This document shows, piece by piece, positions 13,455-25,675 of a stretch of DNA of 64,000 nucleotides. The DNA is from Allantophomopsis cytisporea (taxonomy: Eukaryota > Ascomycota > Leotiomycetes > Phacidiales > Phacidiaceae). The translations under genes and the position numbers were made by a program. Every line of letters begins with the position of its first letter. The stretch's first letter is position 1. Location: the NCBI GenBank assembly GCA_024752435.1, contig CP103033.1, positions 682,001-746,000 on the forward strand, given 5' to 3'. A model generated the notes under the pieces. That model had not been told where the DNA came from. It ran no database searches and saw only the letters and a program-made list of their open reading frames with translations.

Positions 13455-15169
13455 ATGTCAGAAATGGATGATAAGATCGAGGCGTTCACCGGGTTCACAG
13501 GTGCTAGCCCTGCGGTAGCTCGCCATTACTTACAACTTTCCGACAATGATGCCCAACAAGCTATTCAGCTTTTCTTCGACGCGCCAGAGCTCGCATCGAC
13601 TATGCCATCAGAGCCCACTCCTGCAGCACCTGTACAACGATCTACATCCAATAGCAGAGGCGCTAGCGTTGGCCGAGAGGATAGCTCCGGTGTTGTTCAC
13701 ATCGATTCTGATTCAGAAGAAGAGGAAGATGTAGAGATGGATTTTGGTCAGGATGACGACGACGACGGCGTTGCGACAGGACAGCATTCCACAGGCGCCA
13801 CCATAGGCCGAGGTGCTGCATACGAAGATGACGAGGCCATGGCAAGGAGACTTCAGGAAGAGATGTATGCTGGCGGGGATATGAGTGGAGGAGTAGATGC
13901 TGATGGCGTTCGAGCCCCAATTGCCCGAACAACAGAGACTCTGGTTGGACCAAGCGCGGACTGGACAGCTGATGATATGCATGAGGCGGTCCTTCAACAA
14001 ATGAATACGCGCAACAGATCAAGTAAGTAGAGGAACACGCCTTTATCATGGGCTTTAACTGACCCACAGTAGCCCGACCTGGACTCTTCAACCAGCGCAT
14101 ACATGCTAGTGGCTCCATCTGGGACGAGTCAAATCCAGTTGCCCAGCGACAGGGCCTGTCTGCAGCAACAGGTGGTGCATCAGAAACCTCTACAAAGGCA
14201 GCAAAGCTTGCAGAGCTGTTCCGTCCTCCATTTGAACTCATCACAAGAATGCCATGGGATGATGCTCGCGACAAAGGCAAGGAGGAGGAGAAGTGGATTA
14301 TTGTCAACGTTCAGGACCCCTCAATCTTTGACTGTCAGATCTTGAATCGTGATATTTGGAAGAATGAAGGCATCAAGGAGACGGTTAAGGAGAACTTCAT
14401 CTTCATGCAATACGCCAAAGATGATCCTCGGGGCATGCAATACATGCAGTACTACTTTCCACTTCGCGATAGTGCTGCTGCATATCCTCATATTGCCATT
14501 GTTGATCCAAGAACTGGTGAGCAAGTCAAGGTATGGTCAGGTCCTCCAGTGCCCAAGGCAATGGATTTCCTTATGCAGCTCCACGAGTTTCTCGACCGTT
14601 ATAGTCTCAAGGTCACTGCAAAGAACCCAGTAGCTCGACGAAAGCCCGAGAAGACTGCTGTTGATGTTGATAAGTTGACGGAGGATCAAATGCTTGACTT
14701 GGCCCTACAAAATAGCCTTGCCAATGGAAATGGTACAGGACCCAAGCCTGATGATCCCGATGATCTTACGAAGAGTATCGGTGATGTACACGACGTTGGA
14801 AAGGGCAAGGGTAAGGAGACAGAGAGTCCAGACGATGACTTAGACACGAACGTGGAATCCTCTGCTGTACCTTCACCGTTCGAGCAGATCTCTTCAACTG
14901 TACCACACGAGGAGCCCGCAAACGACCCTACCACTACTACAAGAATCCAGTTCAGACACGCCAATGGCCGCATCATTCGCCGCTTTAATCTCTCTGACCC
15001 TGTGCGAAGAATTTATGAATGGCAGAAGGCCGAGCCATTGGACGGCAAGCAAGGTGTAGAATTTGAATTGAGAAGCATGGGCAAAGATCTTATGGAGAGT
15101 ATCGACGAGACCATTGGCGATGCAGGCCTCAGGAATGGGACAGTTATGATTGAACATATCGAGGACTGA
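13455..15169 (+). CDS. UBX5: UBA-UAS-UIM-UBX protein, Cdc48/p97 adaptor (Ubx5/UBXN7 type)
   Basis: This is an adaptor that links ubiquitylated clients to the AAA ATPase Cdc48/p97 for extraction and degradation. Two exons, 13455-14022 and 14070-15169, are joined by a 47-base intron and give 555 residues. Order of domains: a UBA-like fold at about 5-45 (EAFTGFTGASPAVARHYL); an acidic serine-rich linker; a thioredoxin-like UAS domain at about 225-380 (MPWDDARDKG, then FIFMQYAKDDPRGMQYMQYY); a ubiquitin-interacting motif near 393-408 (TEDQMLDLALQNSLA); and a C-terminal UBX domain from about 478 (RIQFRHANGRIIRRFNLSD). This four-domain order is that of S. cerevisiae Ubx5 and human UBXN7, which act with cullin-RING ligases. 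The start ATG opens directly into the UBA domain. I am confident of the family, and the orthology to Ubx5 follows from the domain order. Confidence 0.92.
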
Positions 15170-15552
15170 TTCATTTGCTTGGGTAATCGAGGTTGCTACA
15201 TTGCATTTTCTTTGGTATCACATCAAGCATATAGAGAAGTGGTGAAATTGAGATACACGAGCAGGAGTCTTCTGAGGGACCATGGGGAGTCATAGCTAGG
15301 CGTTTTCAACGGAGTCTTGCTGAGGATTTCGAGCACACAGACGTCCCTTTTCTACTCATGCATCATCTCGGTCAACTCTAGTGGTGGTCTCTGTTAGGAA
15401 GGCTTCATTAGATCAACAAGAATGAGAAGTATCTTTTCATTATATTGTATACTTCAGGGATTTACGTGTGCACTGTGCAGTAGATGCTGATATCAATAAT
15501 AATCAGTGGTTATGACAAGCATGCGACATCGATCAAGGTAAGTTGCTGACTC

Positions 15553-15578
15553 GAAAGCTAGCTAACTAGCTAGCTTTC
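15553..15578. repeat. Palindrome, 12-bp arms with a 2-base spacer
   Basis: The arms GAAAGCTAGCTA (15553-15564) and TAGCTAGCTTTC (15567-15578) are exact reverse complements, separated by AC. The palindrome lies 0.4 kb downstream of the UBX gene. It could be a protein-binding palindrome or a cruciform, and no function is assigned. Confidence 0.8.
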
Positions 15579-16278
15579 CCGTACTGATGTGCTGCCAGAT
15601 TCCAATCAGATGATAGTTATTATGCTGTGAAGTGACCCTTCAAATCAGGAACTTTGAGGTATTGAATTCAACATGTACAGAATCTGAGATGTATTTTGGT
15701 TGGGTCGTTAAGAATAGTCCACCTTATTTTATGAAGTTTAGACTGGTGAACTTCCTCCTTACCTTACCTACTTAGGTATGACGATGGCATCGATAGCAGT
15801 AGGCATGATTGGTGTCGCCCGGCCATCCCTGTCACTGTCAACAAAACACAGAGATTCAATGGTAAACATGCAAACGCTTTTCTTATCACCCATGTCACCA
15901 AAGCAACACTACGTACGCCAGTGATATGTGTAGATAGCTATAGTGATTCCGTATTTAAGTTAATGTAATTGTGTAGATGACCAAAGAGACAAAAGAACAA
16001 TACAATTAAAATAACATCAGAAAAAGCAAATGCGACTGCGACTGCGAGGACTACCTTGCCTACGTGCCTACCTATCTACATACACAGTACGCAGTAGTGC
16101 TCTTTAGTGCATCTCTAACCATCAAACATTCCCAACTTGAGTCGCAATAACCTCAACGCTTCTTCTGCTCTTCACACTTTCTGCTTTGTTGCGCTGTGCT
16201 ATACTGTGCTTTGCTGTGCAGTTATATTTTTGCATTGGCATCGCATTGCAACACAACATTCATTAATCATTCACTCAC

Positions 16279-16280
<2 letters not shown>

Positions 16281-16333
<53 letters not shown>
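16281..16333. repeat. AATC tetranucleotide microsatellite
   Basis: About 13 uninterrupted AATC units lie roughly 680 bases upstream of the kinase start codon, probably within or near its transcribed leader. Confidence 0.9.
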
Positions 16334-17010
16334 GTCTTTCGTTTCTCGCCAATCTTCCGCACCATTGCCATCCAATCTCGATTCGACTCGCGCCCCGTCT
16401 GCCCTTTTTCCCCCGGACTTCGAGTGCTTCATCTCACTCAAATTACCTTGCACCCCACTTCACTCCATTCCATTCCTCAGCTACTTCATCCAAAAAAAGA
16501 AAAGAAAAGAAAAGAAAAAAGCAATTCCGTGTGGACTTGTCTATTGAGAAGGTTAGCAGGTGACATTCCAGCCATTGCCACCCTTCTCTGAGCCTAACTC
16601 AAAGATAACGAGCAGAGGCACCTTCTTTTGTTTACTCTTACCTCTGACGCAGTCGGTCGACACAGCTACCTATTCACTGCAATAACCCCACATTGCCGCG
16701 TCCACAACAATGATCAACACAGCTGCATAGGGAAACATCTCCACGATACCTTACGATAACATACTGCGTACGCTTCATTACCTTCACATAGTCTGCCGCG
16801 CGGATCGCGTATTGCTTAGGGAATGTACCCTTCGCGACAAGCACAATCCAGCAACCCTATCACAGCCTGCACGAAGCTCTCCCTGCATAAGACATCCTTA
16901 GCCATACACAGGCCTGAACTCACACCGCCCAACATATATCAAACTGCACACTTCCATTCCACAAGCTTCCCGAGGTTATAAGGTTCTAGGGTTCAAGGGT
17001 TTTCTGTAAT

Positions 17011-19283
17011 ATGGCTGGTCGTGGTACAACGATGAGTGGTGTGGTGGATCCGGAGTCCTTGTATACGAAACAAAATTGTATCGGTAGGTTAACTTTCTTG
17101 ACCCCAAGACATCACAGAAGCTGACAGCACAAAGGCGGCGGGAGCTTTGGTAAGGTGTATAAAGGGTGAGTCGATTGCAATCGGAGATTTAGTGTTGAGT
17201 TTCGCTGATGATGGAACTTTAGGGTGGATAAACGCACGGGTCAGGCCGTCGCTATCAAGGTCATTGATGTCGAAAACGCAGAAGATGAGGTCGAGGACAT
17301 TATCCAGGAAATAAGCATTCTTTCTGAGCTTCACTCACCACATGTCACCCAGTATCATGGCTCCTTTCTCAAAGGCTCTGATCTCTGGATCATCATGGAA
17401 TTTTGCTCTGGTGGAAGTTGTGGAGATTTGATGAAGCCGGGTGTTATCCAGGAGGAATACATATCAATTATCATTCGGGAGTTACTTTTGGGCTTGGAGT
17501 ACCTCCATGGTGATAAGAAACTACACCGAGATATCAAGGGTGGGTTCTTACCTCCCATGCTGCGAAGGCGACTTGACTGATCCATATAGCTGCAAATGTG
17601 CTTCTTAGGTCCGATGGACAAGTAAAGCTCGCCGATTTTGGGGTGTCAGGTCAGCTTTCTGCGACTATGACCAAGAAAAATACTTTTGTTGGCACACCAT
17701 TCTGGATGGCTCCAGAAGTTATCAAACAGTCAGGCTATGATCACAAGGCCGATATCTGGTCACTGGGTATCACTGCTCTTGAGCTTGCGAATGGCGAACC
17801 ACCATATTCGGATATTCATCCTATGAAGGTCCTATTTCTGATTCCCAAAAACCCTCCACCGAAGTTGGAAGGTAATTTTACGAAAGCCTTCAAGGAATTT
17901 GTGGAGCTGTGTCTACAACGAGATCCGAGAGATCGACCCTCGGCCAAGGAGTTGCTGAAACATCCATTCGTAAGAAGGGCGAAAAAGACCTCTTACTTGA
18001 CTGAACTGATTGAGCGATACGAAAGATGGGCTATGCATCACAAGAACGACAACGATGATTCTGATGATGGAAGGGAGGAGCAACCATCGCGCGTACCGGT
18101 GGACGAGGATCTCTGGGATTTCGGCACAGTACGGCCTATGGGTGGCAAAAATGCTGGGCGAGCAGGTTTGAATAACATGGACGCTTCTGCCACAAATGCC
18201 AGATCGTCAAGGTCATCTACATCCAGTGAAGACAGGGAAGAAAGACCATATGAAAAGTCGCCCGCGAAAATGAAAGACTCTGGATATGTATCAAGTGCCG
18301 AAACTGTTAAGGCTGCCAATCAATCCGGCACCTCTCAGCCACGACAAGCTTCTCCACAGCGTCGTCCAGTCCCGAACATGTTATCGGGACAGTCCCCCTC
18401 AAAGGTAGCTCTTCCACCATCACCAATGAAACCGCTCTCTTCAGCCCCAGAAACGCCCAGAACGAGTAGGCCCTCGCCTCCACCTGTGACTGATTCGCCA
18501 GACTATGACAAAACCTTGCAAGAACAACTGCAACGCGATATGGGTTTCCTCAACTTGACAAATACGCCACCTCCACCAAACAAATCACCTCTGAACCAAG
18601 CGCCGATGACTGCAAAACCAGTGCAATCAGCCCCCCCTCGACCGACAGCACAACAAGCGCTTCCAAAGATTGGGCCAATAAAGCTTCCAGAGATTCCCCC
18701 ATTTAGGGGTGGTGCACAAGCTCTTGGAAAAATCACAAATCGGCAAACATCAGCTTCTTCGTCCAAACCACAACCACTTCCATCAACAACACTTTCCCAG
18801 AATCTTCCACCTCCAAAACCAACTAGTACCCAGCAGCCCCTTCCATCTTTGCCTTCGAAGCTTGACAATGCCTCACACAGGTTATCAATGGATTCAGAAA
18901 GTTCTCGCACTCCAACTCAGATGCCTTCCCCAGCGCCAGCATCTCCTTCAGGCGAACTAGATGCCCTGAACGATGTCTTATTCCCTGCCCTCGAAGAGGC
19001 TCTCAAACGCCGCCAGTACAGGCTTCAAAAAGCCTACCAAATGGTTCCGGGGCCCAATGGCTCCCACAGTGCCGTTACCCCGAAGCAACAGCGAGCTCAA
19101 GCTGCGCATGAGAAGGTACGCAAACTAGTCTTCAAGTTGGCCAACGTGTGTAAGGAGATCGATCACTGGGATAAGCAGGAGCCCGTTGGAATGGGGAAGA
19201 GTGTGGATGTCTTCCTTGAAGGTCTTCTGGAGGAGATTCTTGTTAGAGTCGAACCGGCTGATGATGACGATTTCGCGAACTGA
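17011..19283 (+). CDS. Germinal-centre (Ste20-like) serine/threonine kinase
   Basis: This is a protein kinase of the GCK group, the family of fungal Sps1, Kic1, Nak1 and Sid1, which act in septation, polarity and MOR/SIN signalling. Four exons (17011-17083, 17135-17165, 17223-17539, 17590-19283) encode 704 residues. The N-terminal catalytic domain (about 17-275) is complete: glycine loop GGGSFGKV, ATP lysine K47 in VAIKVI, catalytic loop HRDIKAAN (D138), DFG at 156-158, and activation segment TFVGTPFWMAPE with the threonines typical of the group. A proline- and serine-rich tail follows (about 290-610). A conserved C-terminal helical region (ALNDVLFPALEEALKRRQYR, then KLVFKLANVCKEIDHWD) is shared by the filamentous-fungal members. 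One intron falls inside the glycine loop. I cannot separate the Sid1, Nak1 and Sps1 orthologues from this sequence alone. Confidence 0.93.
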
Positions 19284-21068
19284 ATTGATTCGAAGCGATT
19301 TTAATTGGACTCAGATGCGGGTGGTATGATTGACGAGGTGGCTTATGCTGCGAGCTTAAAGAATGGGACAGCTTCAATGAGGATTATGTATGTCACGATG
19401 GGATGGAAAGGATGGGCTGGTGTTGTAAGGCGTTTTTCTTATGCTAGCTGTGGCAGAAGGATGGTTGGCTACCACCCATAGAGGATAGAAATACAATATT
19501 ATTTACTTTAAAAGTTCTGTTAAGTCTGATGTTTTGATGTGATACATATCGAGGTTAGACCTACTGTATCTATCCTACGATACCTACCATACGATCAACA
19601 ATAGAGATGTTGATGATGTCACAGCTTTGCGTTCGAGAAGTAACACATTTGATACAATCAAGCTTGACCTATGTGTCGAGAAGAAACTCTAACCTGTTGA
19701 ACTATAGTACGTTACTGCGACAGAGTGTTTTGATGTCCTCGGGCAAGGCCACAGCTTCATTGGTCTTTAGCTGAATGAATATAAGATTGACAATGAAAGC
19801 GCTTATGACGATAGTTTTGAGTGGAATGATGCAAACATGTCAAGCCCATTTACGACAAAATAAATGCTGTATTCATGCAAATTACTTGACCTGAGCACGA
19901 AGAAGCAGCAACGGACCAAACACAGTTCTTTTCAATCCATTTTCAATCCATATTCTTAATGATCTTAATGTTCTTAATGTTCGAGACTCACATTATTGCC
20001 TCTTGACCATAGATTGTTCTCGAGCCGATAGAACTTACGAAAACGATGACGACTGAAAAAACGATGATGACTGAAGAAACGATGATGACCGAAGAAGTGA
20101 TGTTGCATGGCGTCTGGGCTAATAACAGCTTTGGTACAGGAAGTATTGTAAATACGGTTATCTGCTTGATACGCTTGCAGTCGTGAAATATATACCTTAA
20201 AGGACTTTATATATCATTCGAGCCTGACGGTAGATGATCCAAGAGATCTTCTAGATTAATGAAAGAATGACGGTACTTTTTCTCATGTTTGTTTCCGTGT
20301 TTTATTTCCTTTTAGAGAAATAGTTTGTTGGCTTAAGGTTTATTGTATGCTCTCGGAATTTCGTTATTATTACAAAATTCATCCATTTGCCAAAGTGGAC
20401 GAAATTGAGGATAGAACCTGCCCCTTCAGCGTATATTACCCAAATCATCTGACAACAAAATCATGTAACCTTTCTAGGTGGTGGGGAGGCGTAGCGATTT
20501 TGCTTAGTGTATGTATATAGTGTTGTTAAAAGGATGACTGCTGGTAACCATTTTGACGATGAGTCGTAAAAATACATCATTTACTTCAATACTGTCAGCT
20601 CACACTGTCAGGAATCTGCCATCTAATGGATGACTTATTATGAAACGTGACGAGCTGAGGGTTGGAAAAGGCTAGAAGAGAAACTACATGAATCTATTCA
20701 CGATTGCAAGTCTTTGAGCTATATTTTCTAGGACTTTCTCTTGCCGAAACATGGATGGCCGAAAATCAGAGAAGCTGCCAGTCTTGGTAGTTGACTTTGT
20801 TCTCGTTTCTAAGTTATTGTTGGATTCGTTTCAATTCCGAGACATGCGCACGAAAGATTTCATGAATTTTTAACAATACATCTCGAACCTGCGCGAATAT
20901 CGCGAATATGGTGAAATCAAACATATATAACCATGTGCAGACGATGTCCTGATCTGCTCCATACCCTCATAGTATCCACTTTCAATCTGTTTGTCTCGAT
21001 TCATCCTTGAACACTCATATATTCCTCACAACCATAGTTCTTTACATTCCTTTACTTCACTGAATACA
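19284..21068. other. Intergenic region between the kinase and RING genes
   Basis: This 1.8 kb stretch has no recognised gene. It includes the kinase 3' region, an 18-base tandem repeat at 20041-20102 and the promoter of the RING gene. The sequence is AT-richer than the coding parts. The final 100 bases before the RING start are C/T-rich, as expected of a leader. Confidence 0.4.
20041..20102 (+). repeat. 18-bp minisatellite, about 3.4 copies
   Basis: The units AAACGATGACGACTGAAA, AAACGATGATGACTGAAG and AAACGATGATGACCGAAG follow each other directly, with a partial fourth unit (AAGTGATG). The unit length is a multiple of three, so the repeat reads as TMMTEE-like hexapeptides in a 46-codon open frame (ATG at 20046, stop ending at 20186). 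I see no other sign that this frame is a gene. Confidence 0.75.
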
Positions 21069-21948
21069 ATGACCAAGTCAGAGGGTCCAACGCACAGCAT
21101 GACTACTAGGTCCAAGTCAAAGACCGAGGCCGAGACCAAGACTGGGACCCAGACCGGGACCAAGATCGAGTCCAAGAAGTTCAGCTTTCAAAATGAAAAG
21201 CTCCCATCTGATTTGTTTGGAATCGAGAGGGGGAAATTCGACAGAGAGATACTGAAAAAGATATTGAATCTTTACCGCAAACATATCAAGAAACGCGAGT
21301 ATACTTCAAGCCTCATGAAAAGAGTCAAGGAACTCGAACTCACCCTCGAGGATGAAGAAAAGGAGGCCATTGCTTCGCTTGTCACCAATAGGATTCCACT
21401 GACTAGAAGAGCTATTGCGGAAGCTACCGAGTCGATTGTGAATGGTGAATCCAAATCCAAAACTCCAGTAGTTAAGCCGGAGAATTCAGAGGGAGAACTG
21501 GACGAGAAACTCGAGGATGTACCAGAGGAGGGGTCGGAGATAAAATCGCAGGAAGTCATGACGGTTAACTCGGACGACGAGGAAGTAAAGCACTCCGGAA
21601 AAGGTCTTGACGTTGCGAAGCCACTGACTGAAAAGGTCGAATGCTCAATGTGCCATAAGGAGAAATCTCGCGCGGATTTCGTGAAGGGAAATGTTACTAC
21701 TGACGAATGTAACCATCATGACACGCCAATGTGTTTCGAGTGCGTGGAGGACTGTCTTTCGGTACAAATGGCCTTGAACAAAGGACTCTTGGAATGTCCT
21801 GAGTGCAATGCCGTGCTCCCCCGTACGAGTGTGAAGAAGTTCGCCAGCCGAGAGGTCTATGATAAGTAAGTACGTTCCTGATCAGTTAGATATTGATACT
21901 GACATTTCTTGATTGAGATGGTTAAAGTATTGCACAACGTCCAAGTAA
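21069..21948 (+). CDS. Short RING protein resembling a truncated RBR ubiquitin ligase
   Basis: The first exon, from the ATG at 21069, encodes a lysine/threonine-rich head, a charged coiled stretch at about 45-100 and an acidic linker. A cysteine-rich module follows at about 192-246: CSMC, then ECNHH, CFEC and CPEC, followed by VLPRTSVKKFASREVYDK. This is the form of RING1 in the expanded fungal RBR (RING-between-RING) family, where the REVYDKYD helix normally leads into the IBR and RING2. Here it stops: TAA at 21867-21869, or, if the strong GTAAGT donor at 21866 is used with the AG at 21917, about ten more residues ending at 21948. Neither route restores IBR or RING2. RBR ligases pass ubiquitin through a RING2 cysteine, so this product could not do so. 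It may act as an E2-binding RING or be a decaying copy. The 3' end is uncertain. Confidence 0.7.
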
Positions 21949-24900
21949 TTCTGGGGTGGGCATGGCTGGATTCACATATGTGTGTTATGTCAAAAGAAGA
22001 TTACCAGGAGAAGGATCTGGTCGATGACTGGGGAGTCTTGAACTCAAGAGTCATTTTTAAACCTCAAATGGAATGGAGAAGCTTATAGTATAAGTATGTA
22101 TTTCTGGCAGCCAAGGTTTTGGGGAAATACTTAGTCAATACTGTGGATACACCTACCTTAGTCTCGCACCATAGCATTCCGCAAGTGTGATCGTGAAGGA
22201 TGTTTGATCGCATACTTAAAGTTATGAACTGTGTTCGAAATCCGCTCCCTCTCCCAAATTGCAAGAACAAGCTGAGAAAGATTAATAAATATGAGGCTTC
22301 TTGCGGGAACCTTTCTTTCATCCTATGTATGTATTCGAAGAGTGTATTAAACTGCATCGCTATTCTGCCTTTTGTGATGTCAAGAGCCAGTCTGATTATA
22401 GTGAAGGTACCAGCATATTTGAGGAGGTACTTCGCAGAATTTCGTAAGTTGCCCCTGAAGTGACAAGGCATGTCTATCGAGGTTCGGCCGTTTCATTGTC
22501 AAGGAATCTCGTCGTTCGTTTGTATTGACACAATCGTCAATGGAAATCTGCCATCTAGTCAATCTCCCTTGACGATACTCACAGTCGCAAGCTGGAAGAC
22601 GAAGGGGTTTTCCGGCCTCCAGATCTCGCACAGCGAGGAACCTAAACATGATTGAGATTCACCAAGAGCGTTTGTATTAACAGCATCACAATAAGTTCAA
22701 GAAACTGCAACGTTTGCCAGCTTGAACTCTCGCTAAGGAACATGACACAATCATATCATCAGACTCTTTATCTCGACCTTCACCGCTGGCATGAATCATT
22801 GGGGTCTTTACTCCCGGTCGGACGGCATAAAACCAGCGGTCGGGCAGTACGTCAAGACTATTTTCGCCTCCAGGGCCAACAATCGGTACTTTAAAACAAG
22901 TCCGAGCACGGAATACTATTACAGATGTAGGACAAACGATCTGTCTATGCTATTCACACACAAGACCATAATTCAAGAGACCTACTTTCTTCGAGGCTCT
23001 ACACATCTAGCGCCGAATTGCCACTGAGGCACGGTAAAGGAGATCTCAACAAGTATCTCACTCCACAGACTGTTGGAGCAGGAATGTGATTTGTACAGCA
23101 TATAGAAGCACAACTCAAGAAACAACGCACCAATGAGCAGCAGAAGTAAACGAGAAGAATGCAGACCTCGACATCGCATGTGAGCCTAACATCCAAGTGG
23201 TAGGATGGGCCGCACTCACAGAGCCACAGCCCGAAGAAGAAAATGCCGCGAGATGCCTGCCACTCGGTGGGATAAATTCTCCAACTCGTACTTGTAGCTG
23301 ATGGGACCAACATACCTGTTCATGCCATGCACGCCGTCGGATCACAGAATGGTGCAGTAAGCTTATGAGTTAAGACATATGACGATGCCGTAGAATATCC
23401 GAGCGTATGCCCAAAATTATAAGAAGGCTCTTGCGGGAAGCGCAAGCTGAACGTCGACATGATCAAGTGCCCATTTGGAAGATTCATGATTGAAGCGTTA
23501 GCTTGGAGGGATAGAGATGATCCCAAATAGGAAGCCATGGAAGCAAGCGCTCAATATGGACTTTGACTCAAGTGATAGACGAGAAAGTCGAAGCGGTCAT
23601 GAAGACTTGGTTACTACTTCTGGGAATTTGTACGAGGTTGGCGTCCCTGATTCACTTGTTACCTAGTCAGAAGGATGCGAGTCCTGCAGAGGTCGATTGC
23701 CCCACGGAGTTCGAACAGAATATTGATTAACTCATTGAACCGAGCCATTCGCCTTGCTCCTCAACCATGTTGGGTATTAGAAGTTGTCATGGCGCCACCT
23801 CGCTACCATTCTTTCATGCCGCCTTCCAGTCTGGTTTTGGTCAATAGAGTTATTGCAATAGCTCCTTTGAGATGTACCGGTTAAGCGTAACGTTGCACAG
23901 CGCCGATATGATTACCATTATACATGTTCAAGTATATCTTGAACCCTAGTATAGCGGAACAGCCTGAGAAGTTCAGCAGAGTTATCTCGGCAAAGGACGC
24001 TCTGCGCATACCAATACTCTCTAAATTGCCGATGCGAGAGGTTCTCGGAGTCACAATTCAGATGTCCTTGATTCAAGCTCTATCATTCTTGCCAAGGTAG
24101 AAGCAGCACAATCCTTTAAAGAGACAAAGCGTGTTGCAGAATTCATCCGTATCAAGCATCATGGCCGCGACCAGCGTTGATAATATTGTTCAAAATGCCA
24201 TAATATGCCATGTATTTCCTATTATGATCCTTTATCTATATTGGCCGCGCAAGCGGAGCTTGTGTACATGATCCATGAGATTTTCAAGATTTGTGTATTG
24301 TTGGAAATCCATCATGAGTGACACAGCCGCCTCCCCAATCGTCGAGTATACAAGCAAGAATATCCCAGTTCTTAACAGGAACCATAAGACGCTGGTGTTA
24401 TCTACATTGCATTATGGACTCCGCAAGAAGTCCTTGTCAAGGGTAACAAACAATAAGAGACGAGATTACTCGGATAAAGCAAGAGTTAGTTCTCCACACT
24501 GTTCATATGAATACACCCTGGTGGAGGCAAAAGATATTCATAGAAAGATCTGACAAGAAAAGCAGCATAAGAAAAGGGTTACGCGGTAAATGCCGCAGAA
24601 TATGGTCTTTGCACCTCAAGGGTTAACCTTTTAATGACAAGGAGAGTGAGTTACATCGATCTGCGGATCAGTCACTCGATCGCGCATCGGCATGCGAACC
24701 TCTTGATTCTCCTTTCGGAGATTTCAAAACCGGAAGTGGAGAGCGGGATTCTGACTGATCGACGTTGAGATGTGAGCGTTCCTTGCGTTCTGCACACAAA
24801 ATCTGAAGATTCCCGAAGCACGCAGCACAACAAATGATTGAACATGTGCTGCTGATTTCTGTAGCGAGCATCGGCTGCAAACCGTTGCAACTATATGTAT

Positions 24901-24961
24901 AACAAGCGGGTGTTATAGGCGTGGGCGGTAAAGCCTTTGTCCATAGCGTCAACGGTCAGAT

Positions 24962-24982
24962 ACTGTCAAATTGTTTGACAGT
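24962..24982. repeat. Hairpin, 9-bp perfect arms with TTG loop
   Basis: ACTGTCAAA, then TTG, then TTTGACAGT. The arms are exact reverse complements. No T-run follows on either strand that would make it a Pol III terminator. Confidence 0.75.
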
Positions 24983-25654
24983 GGGCCGGTTCCTCAGGTG
25001 CCCTGCTAGATAACTTGGAAAGGTCACAGGTCGTTAGCATGGACTTCACATTCTCCAGTGATCAAGAGTGCCCCTGTCCCACTAACTCCTTTCAATGGAA
25101 CTCACACAGTATGCGTTTTAGCATTTCGACTCGGCTTCTGTTACGTGAATAGTGTTTCGGTCTCTTCAACAACAGCCCCAGCACCGAAGCAGATCATCAT
25201 AAGTCTGGGAAAATTGCATTTTGTGGTTCATTGACGATCCCAACATAGTGATGATGTAGTCACAGACAAGCTGATGTGATCGCAAACGGGGATGCTGCTG
25301 TTTTGGCAGATTGTGTAGCATCGGCAAAGGGCGATCGGAAGCCAAAAATCAGTATTGGGGGGGTGAGGGTGAACCACTCACAGTGGAGTGATCTGACTGG
25401 TGCATGCCTTGATTGTCTTGCTTGTGATGCCGACAGTATTCATCCTCCGACTTGGGTATCCAAGAGCAGGGAAGGTTTTGTCGATGATCGCCGCCCACAT
25501 CCACAGGGGTTCCTGGATCCTGGAGACTCATCAATTCCAATATTGTGGACTTCCCTGTGGAACACTTTTGTACGGCAAAGCCGCCCTTTGTGCTGCAGGA
25601 CGGCAAGAAAAATGTGCTCCTCGCGTGCGTGGGAACTCAGCTTCTGCGTGTCAA

Positions 25655-25675
25655 ACAATGTGATTGTCACATTGT
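25655..25675. repeat. Hairpin, 9-bp perfect arms with TTG loop
   Basis: ACAATGTGA, then TTG, then TCACATTGT. It has the same arm length and loop as the hairpin 0.69 kb upstream, but different arm sequence. Confidence 0.75.

Larger units (their letters stand above)
15170..17010 (+). promoter_or_regulatory. Intergenic region and long leader of the kinase gene
   Basis: This 1.8 kb stretch has no supported gene. It contains a 26-base near-perfect palindrome at 15553-15578, an AATC microsatellite at 16281-16333 and an A-rich/AAAAG tract at about 16490-16520. The last kilobase is C/T-rich and lacks long AT stretches, which is typical of a fungal promoter and untranslated leader. The two overlapping open frames at 16137-16591 are driven by the AATC repeat and are not credible proteins. 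Confidence 0.45.

Noticed and set aside
13663..14307. 214-codon frame antisense to the UBX gene
   Set aside because: A shadow of the well-supported UBX exons.
16137..16591. Two overlapping frames of 131-136 codons
   Set aside because: Both are carried by the AATC repeat (SINQ repeats in translation) in the kinase leader.
18503..18910. Glycine- and cysteine-rich antisense frame in the kinase tail
   Set aside because: The reverse reading of a proline-rich low-complexity coding stretch.
22228..22250. TGTTCGAAATCCG, like a tRNA T-loop/B box
   Set aside because: No upstream A box, no acceptor stem pairing and no T-run; a similar GTTCGAAC near 23709 also fails.
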